Of a stretch of 64,000 nucleotides of DNA, positions 34,976 through 47,539 are shown one piece after another. Position numbers and translations under genes: made by a program. Position 1 is the stretch's first letter. Every line of letters starts with the position of its first letter. The notes beneath the pieces were generated by a model. That model saw only the letters and a program-made list of their open reading frames with translations. It was not told the origin of the DNA and searched no databases. Source of the DNA: Eumeta japonica (Eukaryota; Arthropoda; Insecta; Lepidoptera; Psychidae); contig BGZK01000012.1 in assembly GCA_005406025.1 (NCBI GenBank), forward strand, positions 310,001 through 374,000. The letters are read 5' to 3'.

Positions 34976-35080
34976 TAAGAGGAATCTTGTATGTGTAATA
35001 CAAATCTAACAGGTTCTAAGAAGAGACTCATGCTATATAAATCTAATATACTCTTCCCAACAGAAGACTCTTGCCCTGCA
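34976..35080 (+). repeat. 40-bp minisatellite, right part
   Basis: ATCTAACAGGTTCTAAGAAG (35004) and ATCTAATATACTCTTCCCAA (35041) continue the unit of the array at 33487-33771 in the same orientation. The array was therefore a single block before mariner copy B inserted. Confidence 0.75.
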
Positions 35081-35620
35081 TTGATTGGGAAGATATAATT
35101 ATGTGTATCATCTTGTACACTCCTATTTAGGTTATATAGTGAGATTTAATGACTTGATGATTACGAAGCTCACTAATATCACCAACAATATTCGATGTAC
35201 CAGCGAATATGTTCATAAATGTGTGGTAGGAAGTCACGCGAGCGCGGTGCGAATTATGTTCATGGAATACACTTTTTCTTTATTGACAGTGCGATTTTCT
35301 CCAAAAGAATACATCGTATATTATTAGAAGTTGATGGTTTTTGAAAGTTGTTTTTGCATAATCTGATACATATTGCAAACTGCACTTCGCCAAAACGACG
35401 TGGGCGACGGCGACGACACACCCACGAATAAAAATCAAGTTTTTGGCCGTGTTTTGCGTTACGAGATTCCTATCTAATATTTTTTTTTATAGAAATTGAC
35501 GTAAAGAAAAATGGACTATACCAGAGTTTAGATCTCATCTTATGTAGTTGACACGACATCGATGGATATCCCGCACATGCAATAATAAGACATATATATC
35601 GCTTTGACACAAATTTATAT
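35081..35620. other. Interval without recognisable gene
   Basis: No supported gene. A short CpG stretch GACGTGGGCGACGGCGACGA is at 35397. Confidence 0.4.
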
Positions 35621-35621
35621 A

Positions 35622-36130
35622 AACACTAGCTTTCGTCTGCGGCTCCGTCCGCATATAGAATGAATTGCTTCATCTTATATATCGACCGATCATCGTGATT
35701 CTGATCGCTATACCGTTTTCGAATCTGATTCCAGTTCATCTCTCTCCTGTCCATCGCAACTCCAATCGCGATCTCACTTTTGATTTCGAACCTGGTTAGT
35801 CCCGTTCGCGATTTCGATACCCTATTCTCGACTGCCGAATCTAATGCTATTTTTTTTAGAATTTTTCCGTTCGCGCGTACAACATATTGCAAGTTTCATA
35901 TTAATCAGATGAAGGCGTGCATGCAAAGAAAAAGAACAAAATAGACAGTCATAGAACGTAGCTTATTGAAGAATAAGCAAAATTTGATTAAAAGACAATT
36001 CAAATTTTTCATAAATTAGATTGGGCAAACAAACAGACACTTTATCAACAGATAATCATAACAAAAATTTTAAATTGAAAAGTATAAATTAGGTTAAATA
36101 TTTATGGATTAAATATTTATGACAAACTTT
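35622..36130 (-). repeat. GATCGG-type interspersed repeat
   Basis: ACTAGCTTTCGTCTGCGGCT and CCGTCCGCATATAGAATG are the reverse of the end motif in the copy at 14228. The hexamer run follows (TTCGAATCTGATTCCAGTTC, CCATCGCAACTCCAATCGCG). Past 35880 the order GCAAGTTTCATATTAATCAG to CAAACAAACAGACACT matches the 5' part of the family. Confidence 0.6.
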
Positions 36131-37555
36131 TACAAGCCTATCGTATGAACAGTTCCATATATTAGAATAGATAGATAAACAAAAATTTATTATTTTTACT
36201 ACAAGGAGGTAATCTTACTTCCGTTCAAAATTTGATTGAATTATGTTCAGCTTTTTAGCCGGAAAAAACAAATTATTTTCGAATTCATATACATTCTATA
36301 GTTTACGGAGTTATATGTACAATTTTCATCAAAATCTTTCAAATACTTCTCAAGTTATAAAAAGACATACATACAGACAATTAAATTTTAATTTAAGCCC
36401 AGAAATTGTATTAGATTATATTAGTTTTTTCGCAAAATATTGATGTTTTTGGCCTTGCTATTTTTTATCTTTTATTTGATACATGTCCCCAGAAATTCAT
36501 AATATTTTTTAGATTGCCTTTCAACAAATTGTTAAGACACTCATCGTTTGCAATTTAGAATATTATTGATTTATTAAATATTGAACAATATGTTTCGTGA
36601 AAAGAGAGACGTGAAAAATTAACACAACAACAAAAATTAACAATTAACAAAAAAAAAAAAACAGGCTCAGGCATGATGCTATATATTATTTCATTTAGAC
36701 ATTTTAGTACGATACACTAAAAACAATATGCACAAATAGCCGACAAAGAAGTACCCCAGTCGTGCCTTTTAATAACGTCGATGATAAAATTGCAAATTGA
36801 TTAAAAAAATATGAAAACTTATCAAATTTATATTGTTTTGAAAACAAATTAAGGAATTTAGTAATTTCCTGTATACATTAGTCTCAAATATTTACTAGAA
36901 ATGTCAATGAGCAATAGTCTTTTATAGAAAAGAAAGTATTAAACCGTATTAGTTTCTAGTCATCGCGTTGCTATCCCATTACATGTCGCATATAGTATTA
37001 AAAAATACAGCAATGGATGAAAATTGTCGCTTTAGTTAAAAATTATCATACACATGATTATTTTTATCTAAACGGTGACAGATTAGAAAAAAAAAATTAA
37101 GAATTAAAATATTTTACTAAATGGAAGTTGGAGATTAAATTCCGTAATAATGTATACGGCGAATAGTACCAAAAGTAAAAACGTAATTTGTAAATGAAAT
37201 TCACAAATTACTTTTTAATTCGCAGATCGTCCATACGTTATCTGTCAAATCTTAGGATTACTTTTACGAATTAGATTTTTGATTTTGGTGCAATCCGACG
37301 ATAGTATAACAATAACTATGTATTTATTAATAACCAGAGATTCCCTTCCCGGTTCTCTGTGAGTAATTTTAAATTTATCAATGACTTTAATTTCATTATT
37401 TAAATTTGCCTTTATTTTCCTATTTCCATGTTTATTGTTTATGGTATTCGATTTTTTTTTTTTATGAAATGTAAAATATATTTATCATTAGAATATTAAA
37501 CATAAATTTAGTAACATTACTCCCAGTCCAGGAATAAAATCTGGTTCTCCAAATT
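36131..37555. other. Interval without recognisable gene
   Basis: AT-rich with poly-A (36649-36662) and a 13-bp imperfect hairpin near 37183-37211. No coding signal. Confidence 0.4.
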
Positions 37556-37559
37556 TTGA

Positions 37560-37680
37560 GAGTACGCAAGCATGAAACGCCAAGGCAACGAACGACCAGC
37601 GGCCAGCGAGTAGCGGCCCGGCGCCGGGGCTCGTGACACTCCGTCGAGCGGTTCTGCGCTCGTGACACCACACTTACAAC
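37560..37680. promoter_or_regulatory. Small CpG-rich patch
   Basis: GCGAGTAGCGGCCCGGCGCC stands out from AT-rich flanks. GCTCGTGACA occurs twice, about 37 bp apart. The open minus frames here have no known motif. It is a possible promoter or repeat piece. Confidence 0.2.
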
Positions 37681-38024
37681 TATTTTAGGACAAACTCGGA
37701 CTGTCCTTTGCGATCACGAAATAGAACATCGCAGTTCAAAAACACTGAGCTTGTATTAAAAATCAAGGTAACATTAATTTCATAATGTTTTATGCAGAAA
37801 CTATAAGTCATGTTAATGTTTTCAAATTTTTGCCTCTAATTTTAACGTGTAATATGAAACTCACTCTGGTCGTTTTGTTACAAATAAAGTCAGTGCCATT
37901 TGTAAGAAAGTGAAGAGAGATCGACATATATTCCCGTATCAGGTTCTACTCGCTAAACTGCTGAGACATAACTTACCACAATCCTTTTATTTAAGGTTAA
38001 AGAATCTTGACCTTAAGCACTTCT

Positions 38025-38195
38025 AGCTGGCCCAGTGCACATTGGAGTTGTCAACAATGGCAGTCACCAATAGGGTGACAAGGACTAGGCACGAAGAGAG
38101 CAGCTTCATTTGAAGTTAAAAACTCATTTGTCGATTCACCCCGGGACGATCTAATTCGAAGGCAATGCTCTCGACTATTCCATCTCCATTACTAA
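38025..38195 (-). mobile_element. tRNA-derived SINE, copy 3, degenerate
   Basis: Minus-strand order as in copy 2: a head with AGTCGAGAGCATTGCCTTCG, then AATGAGTTTTTAACTTCAAA and a body matching the GGCACGAAGAGAGCAGC (plus strand) block. Box B is damaged by a small deletion or substitutions near 38140. Transcription is unlikely. Confidence 0.55.
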
Positions 38196-38199
38196 AACT

Positions 38200-39325
38200 A
38201 TCAATCAGAATAAATTTTTATGAATTTATTATGTTATTAATGTAGAACGAAAAAAATATGAAATGTACGTGTCGTAGGTACTCGGATTTTTCTTATGGTA
38301 GTAAACATAGAACCTACGTCCATGCGAGTCAAATTCACGCAGGGCCTTCTATTTAAAATGTTTTTATAAAATCACTTATCGGCATAAAATGTTATATTTA
38401 TAGACCGATTCAAAGATCACTTTAATATTTCCAAAAACCTTTTAGACCTTGACAGGATAGTAGTTTATAAAACTTAAATATATTTTATACCTATCATTAA
38501 AAAATAAACTTTCCACGTCAATGGAATTAATATTACAATGTTGTATCAAAATAATTATACGAAATAAATATTGTGATTATTTGGTGCAAGTCTTTTATCT
38601 CATTTATTCTTGTTTATTTGGTAAGTCCCCGAGATCAGCTGATAAACATGAAAAAAAAAACGATTGGTTTTTTGTGGTTTTTAAGTGAACCAAAATTTAA
38701 CAAAGTTATTCATATATATATTTTTTTTGTACACTAGTGGCTGATCATAATATAGCATGTCAAATAAAATATTTTTTAGCACACTACATTGTTTCCCTTC
38801 ATCCGCGGTTAAATGCATATTAAGTGTCGCAGAACTGGTTCGCAAACGCATGGTTTAATAAAAAGTTCTTTTATTTGAGGTACTTTATCTTAAGAATATG
38901 TGTTTAACCTATAAACTTTTACGTTTTGCAGTAGCGCAGCGGGGTGGTGGGGAGGGCCTGCCCAGGACGGCAATTTTTTAAAGGCTGTATAATTTCACAA
39001 TAAATATTTGAATTTTTCGGACTTATTAACACTTTTTCAGAATACTTTGAGAAAGTCTTAGCCCGAGTTCTGAAGAATTTTTCAGTTTTTTTCATTATGG
39101 TATCTCCATTAGGAAGAAGTTTTATGTTCATTCTGTGTAATTTTTTTGTTAAAAATTCGTATATTAGATTATGGAGCATGTGTAGTTTTTAATTTTGCTT
39201 TAGTAATAACTTGTGCAATACGCAATAACAAATGAAATTTTGTCGAAATGTTCTTCAGAATTCCTGTAAATTCTGGAGTTTTTTTTGAGCTCAAATATCT
39301 AACTAAATAAGGGGATTTTGCCTGC
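38200..39325. other. Interval without recognisable gene
   Basis: AT-rich. A minus frame at 38919-39179 runs through GGGGTGGTGGGGAGGGCCTG, which looks like decayed repeat sequence rather than a gene. Confidence 0.35.
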
Positions 39326-39329
39326 GCTT

Positions 39330-39770
39330 CGGGCGGCCGTAACCCACGCTACCCGTCTTGGGCAGATAATCTGAACCAATTCGACGATGTCGCTCTAACA
39401 GAGGCAGGGTCATCGTCAGAGCGGCGTGGTCACACTACCGGAGTGTCCGCAACAAAAAGTCGGCCGAAGGTCGGCGCCGGCGTGGCCCGCGGCCTAGCGC
39501 TGGCTTTCGCCGCCGCCGCCGCCGCCGCACCGCCGCGCCCTACTGCGACACGCTGAGGCAACCGCGCCGCTACCTGCCGCCGCCCGCGCCGCCGGCCGCT
39601 CGCGGACTACACATTCGCTATCGATATCGGGCCTTACATAACACCCGCTCGCACTCCGGCGCCGGTCGCGATTCACCGGACTCGGCTCCTCTACTCGCGG
39701 TTCACTTACCCGACAACTCTGTTGCGACGCTTGCGTGTGTTTTCCTTATAATCCTGTTTCTGAGAAGCTA
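39330..39770 (-). promoter_or_regulatory. Strong CpG island with a consensus splice donor
   Basis: GCCGCCGCCGCCGCCGCCGC (39509 on) and GCCGCCGCCCGCGCCGCCGG form the strongest GC block of the central window. On the minus strand AGAGTTGTCGG is followed by GTAAGTG, a consensus donor with the intron starting at 39719. This suggests a 5' untranslated exon running down from about 39770 to 39720. The minus frame inside the island begins with GTG, not ATG, and is low-complexity. No product can be named. Confidence 0.3.
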
Positions 39771-42585
39771 CAAAAAAGAACCGTCTCTCTGCGAATCTAC
39801 AGCCGCAGTACTATATTTTCTAAGGACGGTATTATATTCATACGACTTCCAGTTCGATATTAGCGGAGATGAGCCACTTTTCTGGCGGCGAAGGACGCAA
39901 AGAATTAACTTTGCAAATGCGATGTCAATAGTGTGTTAGGTTTCTTATATGAACAATTGCCCAAGGCGGCAGAATAGATAATGATATCCGGTATCACGAA
40001 ACGTTTACAGTTTTCAGTATATTGTTCAACACACCTACCTTTCTTAGACGTACTCCCTGGCATTATCCGTAATTTTCGAACATTTAATTCAAAATATATA
40101 ATTAGACATTAATTCTTTAGATAAAACACAAATAACTGTGACTCGATCGTTAACGATATTTTGTATTTTAGTCAAACAACTAATGTTTCAAAATATCTTT
40201 TGAATGCAATATTCGAAAGATATCCGAAAATCACCAATTACTGCCAATTCATAATGTATCTTATTTCATGTCTTATAACTATCTTTCTATTCTTAAACTG
40301 GTCTAGAATATAAGTACTCTTTGATTCCTATAATATCAAATAGTATTTTGGAATACACCTGCCATTGTCAAATATACATATGCCAAATGATTATCTTCAG
40401 TAATTTATATATTCCTTTCAAGTGTGCATCTTGTAAATGAAATTCTACATTACTCTATCATCAAAATGACGACCGTCAATAAATGCATTCACTAATATGT
40501 ATATGTGTGATAGCATTTACAATAAATTATTTAAATATTCATTACATCTCATGAAACTCAAGAATACGTTTCTCGTTACAGTCTATTAAACACTAAAGTT
40601 ATCGCGACGATGCCACCTTCTGTTTAACCATTCAAAAATACAAACATAGAACATCTAAAAGACAAAATACTGGCAACACTGGCTTACGTATTTGCAAATT
40701 TGCGACGATAAAGGAGGTATTTCGTTACTTTTAACCCTTTCAAATTATACTAATTAGGGTAATTCGACTGTAGAAAACTCAGTGCAGAATTGCCGAACAG
40801 AAGCGAAGGGCTTTTGGGACGGGCCGGGGAGCTATTGAAACAGATCTGAATTTAAAAAGATACACGGTTCCGCAGTAGAAATGGTTTTGTTTACGCGACG
40901 TACCCATCGATCAACCATCACAACTGGAGTATTGTTACAGTCGAGAGGAATTTTGGATTATACTACATTATATTATACGTCTCGCATCTAAACATATTGA
41001 TTTAGGATACTATCGTATAACATAAATGAAATATCTTTATTCGGTATTTCGAGAAATGAAAACATACATTTGAAAGGTATGATAGAATTTAAATGTATGT
41101 AAAGAAATAAAATCTCTTCATGTTAAATTTGAATAGATAACTTACTCCAAAAGATGGCGCTGTCTGACGGACGGCTGCCATGAATAAACTGCAGATCGTA
41201 AGGCGGTGTCGTTTTTGAAGGCAATGACATTTTAATTTTTATGTGAAGCATAATTTTAATGTATTTTGTGAAAAGCAATCGACAAATCTCTTAATAAACT
41301 TTAAATATCGTTTCTTTGTAATTCGTAGTGTAAAGGTTTTAATGCTTAAATAAAACTTTGTATTTTAAGAACAATACAATCAGTTTATTTTGCCGGTTCC
41401 AAATAATTCCGACTAATTGTCTTATATATACATTTAGATGATGTAATTCACATTAAATAACTTTAAATTCCTAATTTAAATATTGGGTTATTATAAATTT
41501 CAAATGTTTGTCAGTGTATCTGTCCGTTTTTTAGTCGAGTCCTCCTAGCGTCGAAATTAACGGACCTATTTCAATCCGCGATCGAAGTCCATTATATGCA
41601 AGAACGTATTTAACTATATTTTGTTAAAATGGTCCAGTCGTCCTTAAGACATCAACTTTACAACAATAGAACGTTCAAGGGATCTCAGAGAACGTCACAA
41701 AAACTTGGACTTAAATTTGTAGTAAAAATATGAATATGATATAGACCCTGACGACGCGGTCAGCTCTACAGAAACTGTATCGTTAGGGTCTCAGTCAATA
41801 TCATCACTTACCGCGTCTCGGAACAAAACTTAGTAACACAAATTTTATTAGAAGAAATTCCATAGTTCACAATACCCAAGATCTAATGATGCTCAAAACA
41901 ACTTTAAAGCTGTGTCACCCGTATAAGATACATATTATGTGACCAAATTTTCTTTTTCTATTGCCTTTCTGAATGTTTGCGAATGCCCCAGATCCGCAAA
42001 AGAATAGTAAAATTGTATTCTGCTAAATTTGAACTTTAATATCTAAATATTAAAAAAAATAAATGCATGATATGCACTGATTTACAGTCATTTTCAGTTG
42101 CCGTTATGCTCAGTATTGATAGTTTCTGTTCATGTTCTTTTACTACAAAATTGCCGAAAATTAGATCCAATTAATGATTTTTGAGGCGGCTAAAATATTC
42201 CCTCATTTCGTTTCAGATGGTTTCCTACCAAACTCACTGGTTTCCTGTACGTTCTCACAAAATAGTTTTCAGGCCTTTCAAGACATCGAGTCGTCGTAGA
42301 AGTTTTTACAGTTTTCAGGAGACTGTTAAAATCTACTAAACTCTACTAAACATCGATAATTTATAATGACCTAGATGAAACTTCCAACGTCTGCCAAAGT
42401 TTCTAAAAATGTTTATTAGAAATTATTCCTAGATAATGTCTTTAAGATAGATACATTTGTACACAGATAGTACATTGAAAAAATGTCTTAAACGCCTATA
42501 CGAATAGTCCAATATGTTCTGAAATCTCTGATAAGTTATATTAACATACGCCGGCTAGTCTACAAGCGAACGTAATTAGAAACTA
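39771..42585. other. Interval without recognisable gene
   Basis: Long AT-rich stretch with no supported ORF or repeat family. It includes an 11-bp imperfect stem around 41740-41788 (AGACCCTGACG against CGTTAGGGTCT). Confidence 0.4.
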
Positions 42586-42589
42586 CAGG

Positions 42590-42799
42590 ATGTTGGTAGG
42601 ACTAGACAGCAGATTAGCTAGACTACATGAGCTAGGTAGGTCTTGGCCCTTAGAGGAGGCAATCAGCCCAGCGAACGAGCCGGCGCCGACGCTGCGAAGC
42701 TGTGAAGGTAGAACCAATTCTGTAAAGACGTCAAAATTACGTCAACCGAAGGCGTGCGGCAGCAATCGTTCTCATTCTGACGTAATTTTGATGTCATAA
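42590..42799 (+). other. GC-rich frame with 18-bp inverted repeat
   Basis: A 69-codon plus frame with ATG at 42590 reads RLARLHELGRSWPLEEAI early on and then becomes arginine- and serine-rich. The stretch CTAGGTAGGTCTTGGCCCTT resembles a word I associate with lepidopteran LINE copies, so a retroelement origin is likely. GACGTCAAAATTACGTCA (42726-42743) is matched by its near-perfect inverse at 42778-42795. Confidence 0.3.
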
Positions 42800-44410
42800 C
42801 AATATCGATTTAGTCGTTTTAAGTTTACAGAACTGGTCTGATGTATGAAGTGGAAAGTAAGTGCCATTATCTACTGAAAGCTCGATTGCTCGAATCAAGG
42901 ACTTGGTTATTAATAAAGTGCGCGTGTGCATACGATTTAGTCACGTTTTTATTTTTCGTTCGTTGCTAATTCCGTTTTATAAAATCTAATTTTAATACTT
43001 AAGTGCCGGACCCTCCGCCCACGCCGTTTTCGCAATACCTAGTCCATTGTCTTTGAAACGATCTCGTACAATATCAATGGTCGGAGGAACAAAGGTTTTA
43101 TTCAATAAACATGTAAATTAAAAAAAATAAACTACGCTATAAAAATCTTTGACATTTGGTTATGGAATTGACAATATAAACGTTAAAAATCGATTTGGGC
43201 TCACACAATCAAAGCTTCGTAGCGCTATTTATTCGATATCTGAGGATTAATACTCCACAGATGAAAAGACTTTCTAAATGAACATCTGATTTTAGTTCCT
43301 TTTCGTTACCAGCGTCTATCGCATAACCTGCAATGCTATAATATTATAGCATTAGCATATATGCAATAGCATAACCTATTGCAAAAAAACCAGCTCAGTA
43401 ATTTACGACACAATATTTACTAACCATAATATAATGTAACATTTTGGTTTGAGAAACGAAGGAGATCAGAGGTCATTTCTAAAAAAAATTGAGCTTTGGT
43501 ATGAAGATCAACGAATCAAAAATTATAAAAAACAATTAGTATTTTTGGAGGTAGCGCTTTTAGATGATGTCTTACACCATCTATTAAGTCTTTTTTTTTT
43601 TGGACCAAACCGATTCCCTCATTTTAATCTAAAATATTTTTTCTAATCGTTGACTGGCTAAATTTGTACGCATCCATTATATTACCAAAATATCAAATTC
43701 CTACCTTTTGTAGGCTGGCGTGGTTGCGGAGAGGGTGGGTGCATGGGGTGCAATTGTCCCCCATCCAACGCATAACCGAAGCACATTTTCTATCTAAGCC
43801 CGTGGATTTTTAATTTATAGTTCTAAAAACAGAGCAGTATTAAAATTCAACTATATTTCATGACTTTTTTGCTTTTTCCTATGGTTCAAAACCCTAAAAA
43901 TGTGATATATAATGAAAGTTTGGCGTTGATTCGCCTATACATTTTGAAATACCTGCCTAACATTGGGTTTTCTTTCATTTATAGGATCGAATAAAATATA
44001 TTATTCGTACTTTAATACAATACGTTTATCTTTATTGATTTATGCATCGATTTTATTTGCATATTTTAAATATACAGTTTATTACTAGTTATATAACTGC
44101 AACTCATATCAATAAAACTATATCAATGGATACAGAATGACTTCCTGTCCCCATCTTTGATCCCGAACTAAATGTTTTGACTTTACATTGTTACTCAAAA
44201 TTGCTGAACTCGCATAACTATTCTATTATTTCCAATTATTTCGTTGGCGTATTACGGCTTAATCGTGTATTAATTTTCTTACTAGAATATCAACAAGAAA
44301 ATCACAAGAGTCCACTAATTCTCCCATCAATTGTCCTGGATCTATGAATAGAGTCAGTTTATTAAAGCAGTGGAAACAAACGGCTTACTAACTCATAACA
44401 TACCTAAGAC
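42800..44410. other. Interval without recognisable gene
   Basis: AT-rich. A perfect 22-bp palindrome (AATGCTATAATATTATAGCA then TT) lies at 43332-43353. No gene is supported. Confidence 0.4.
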
Positions 44411-44415
44411 CTTTG

Positions 44416-44454
44416 AACGTATCGATCCAGCATGCTATGCTGGATCGATACGTT
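44416..44454. repeat. Perfect palindrome, 18-bp arms, 3-nt loop
   Basis: AACGTATCGATCCAGCAT (44416-44433), GCT, then its exact reverse complement (44437-44454). No mismatch occurs. It is isolated, with no element boundary visible on either side. Confidence 0.9.
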
Positions 44455-46160
44455 TTGGGTAATTTAAAGAAATAAGAAATAAATAAAGACAAGTAACTTA
44501 TGTTTTATTAATAACTTTTTTATTTATAACTTTATTAACTAAAAGAATTGGATGATTTTTTTAAAGATTATTTACGAGTAAGCTATACAAGTGGAGAGTC
44601 ATTTAGTAGCTGGACTACAATTATATCAATTCCAAGAAGTGAGTAGAATATAATTGTTAACTGCGGAAGTTAGACTGATAAGTTATTTCGTTATAGATTG
44701 ACATTATTTTGGGGTTGATAAACCAAGTGTGTAATATACATTACTCAAACATTAACACGCTTACTAATACACGTCGACGATGTAGCGATCTTTTCAAATA
44801 CATTAAATGGAATACCTAATCTAGTATTGACATTAATAGTTACGAGTTTTTATATAGAATAGTGTATTAAATAAAGAAACTCAAATACAGAGAAAATAAG
44901 TACAGAATAGATATTCTGTTTTTCAATAAACCTAAAGTAAAACAGGTTTATTCAAAGTTTATTTTCCGATATAAGCGGACAATGCTTAGACATTTTAATA
45001 TAGCGTTCTATATATAATGTACGTGATCGTTGTTTATTGCCTTAAAGGTTAAAGATAAAAAGTAATATAAAATCAAATCATACATTCAAAAACATAGACG
45101 AAAATCAAAAAAACAAAATCGAAGTTAAACATAGCAACGTGGCCATAGGTAAACCCACAACCATGCACATGATTCCGTCGAATAATCTCGTCAATAGTGT
45201 AATATACATTTTTAATTAATTCGTCTTTAGTAGTCAATTTCAATATGCTGAGAAACAAGGCCGATATTTCATTAGGAATTTTATTGTACACGTGTATACA
45301 TTGGCCTCACAAAAGCTCTTTTAGCTTACGTAGACGAAAAGATGGTATGGCTAATTTGTTTTTATTCCTTATATTCCATTATGTTTATCATTATTTTTCT
45401 AAATAATGTTCATAAATATATTGAGAAGTATCAGTGAGAATGCCTATTAGCTTAAACTTTTCCTTCAAAGAAGAACGAGAGCTCAAATTACAAACACAAT
45501 GGATTTTTTTTTCTGTAAAATGAATGTGGTTGACGCAGCAGCAGCATTAAGACCACAGGGTTCTAGAAGAAGTTATATAGTGGAAGTGATACGGGTAAAC
45601 TAGCGTTCGTATACTGCTTTTTTTGTACTGCAAAAAATGTCACAGCTCAATTAGTTGGTCAGTGCTGTGATTTGTGAACTCGTATCAATGTTTCGAGTCG
45701 ATTGTGCTTAAAAATTTGTTCGCATTTAAAGGATTAACAACGACAGTTAAATTTTTTAACATTACGGAACACAATTATTGTATATTTTTAGTTACGTTGG
45801 CAATTAGAAGAGTAATGTTCTTTGTAAATTAATTGATAACATTTGAAAGACCTAGATAGCGTTCCAGTTTTACATATTTTACATGTATATATTTCCCGTT
45901 ACATGCACATTGATGATGAATTTGCATTACTAAGCGGATTACAGAGAATTGTGGCAATTAAGTTTCGTTCTAAGATGTCTCACACTAATAAAATTTTTAG
46001 TTCCACGCATTGACTTACTATCTTAGACGCCTATGTTATGTCTAAGCTGAAAGTGTACAATCCTACGAATATAATTGTCCTACAATATCCTACCGCCCAG
46101 AGGGATTTTCTTTTGTAGAATTTTAAAGGGTAAAACGAGTATGTGAACACCCATGAGTAG
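44455..46160. other. Interval without recognisable gene
   Basis: AT-rich. Small stems at 44887-44950 (AATAAACCT against AGGTTTATT). No gene is recognised. Confidence 0.4.
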
Positions 46161-46440
46161 GTGATTACCGCCACCCAAAGACATTCGCCTTCCCAAGGGA
46201 GTCACTACAGCGGTACCGTCCTTTCAGAAAGGAATAGCTATTCTTGAAGACCCCCTTGTCGTAGTTGGTCGAGAGCACCGCTGATGGTAGATCGCTCCGA
46301 AGTTTTGCCGTACGTGGCCGAAAATTAGGCATAAAACATACGATGGTAGAACACCAGCAATCAAGATGATGGCGTGCGATTGGAATCGGATTTGATTCGG
46401 AACGACAACGGGATTCAGCGGCAGGAATAAGACTGACTAA
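46160..46440. repeat. Probable LINE-derived and hexamer-run repeat
   Basis: ATTACCGCCACCCAAAGACA through GACCCCCTTGTCGTAGTTGG resembles part of a common lepidopteran retroelement tail. A short hexamer run (GATTCGGAACGACAACGGGA) follows at 46390. The 101-codon minus frame across it carries no conserved motif. Confidence 0.35.
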
Positions 46441-47258
46441 TTTTTCAGTGTTCTTAGTATATGCGATCAAGAATGCATAGAGATGCTACCTCCGTCTCTT
46501 CGCAAAGCTAACGGGTCGAGCTGGCCGGATAATAAATGGTCGCCAACAATCCGTTACGCTTGACGTTTCATGCAAATGTCTACTCTAAAAAAATCTATTC
46601 CAGTGATGATCGCGCCCCTTTTCGTTCGTTTTACCAGATCGAAGGACAGTGATTTTAAGTTTGTTGTTCAGGGCAATTGTCATTATTATGTTTTCGGCAT
46701 CGTATCTGATGATTGTGGATCCGTAGAGTATGCTGAAGAGACATATTATTAGGATTTTTAGTGTGGGTAGAGAGAATTGACTGACAGAACGTTGCTGTTC
46801 AGTTACATTAAAGGGATATTTTAAAGGCGTAATTATTGTGCAATTATTGTTAGCATATCCTTTTACCACATATGAGAGGTAAGTTACTATTCAGGACTTT
46901 ACCACTGAAGGTTTCCTATTCCTAACCCATTTGAAGCGTGCATATGGATTAGTAACCTATGTACACGTTTGAATATTATTATTGTTCATTTGTTTAAACG
47001 ACAAAGTTGCATTTTGAGAAAAAATCTGTGAAGAAGAAGAAAGTTCTGTAAATATTATCAAGTTTTCAACATGTTCTATGTCATAGTTGGGTGGTTAACT
47101 AAATTAATGCTGTATATATTTCCAATTGTAATCAATCAATATACTTTTACTTTCATTTTTGAGTTTATAGTTTGACTTTAATATTTGAGTAAATATGGAA
47201 GACGTGCATTTAATACCATACGATAAATAACTACCACCTTCCACCGTCCACCGTTTGA
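46441..47258. other. Interval without recognisable gene
   Basis: Two opposite frames overlap at 46570-46869 with no known motif. The remainder is AT-rich. Confidence 0.4.
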
Positions 47259-47261
47259 AAC

Positions 47262-47535
47262 ATTAACAACCATGTTCTTCAAACTCTCATTTGAAATGAT
47301 TAATTGGTAACTGTTAAAGTTAAAAACCAAACACGTCAAAATATGTTGTTTTAACATTACAATTGACAGTTGACTAAGTTAGTTTTAAAGATATTGACAT
47401 TTGCGACATTAAATTAACGTTACAAATCCCAATATCATTAAGATTACCTATATTTTGACGTGTTTAGTTTTTAACTTTAACAGTTACCAGTTAACTGCTG
47501 CAGATGAGAGGTTGAAGTACACCACTGTAAGCGTA
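47262..47535. mobile_element. MITE with about 80-bp terminal inverted repeats
   Basis: TTGGTAACTGTTAAAGTTAA and AAACCAAACACGTCAAAATA (47303-47342) are matched in inverse at about 47450-47493 with one or two differences. The outer part (TGTTCTTCAAACTCTCATTT against CTCTCATCTGCAGC on the opposite strand) is also paired but more diverged. About 100 bp of AT-rich interior has no ORF. The exact ends and target duplication are not clear. Confidence 0.75.
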
Positions 47536-47539
47536 CGAG

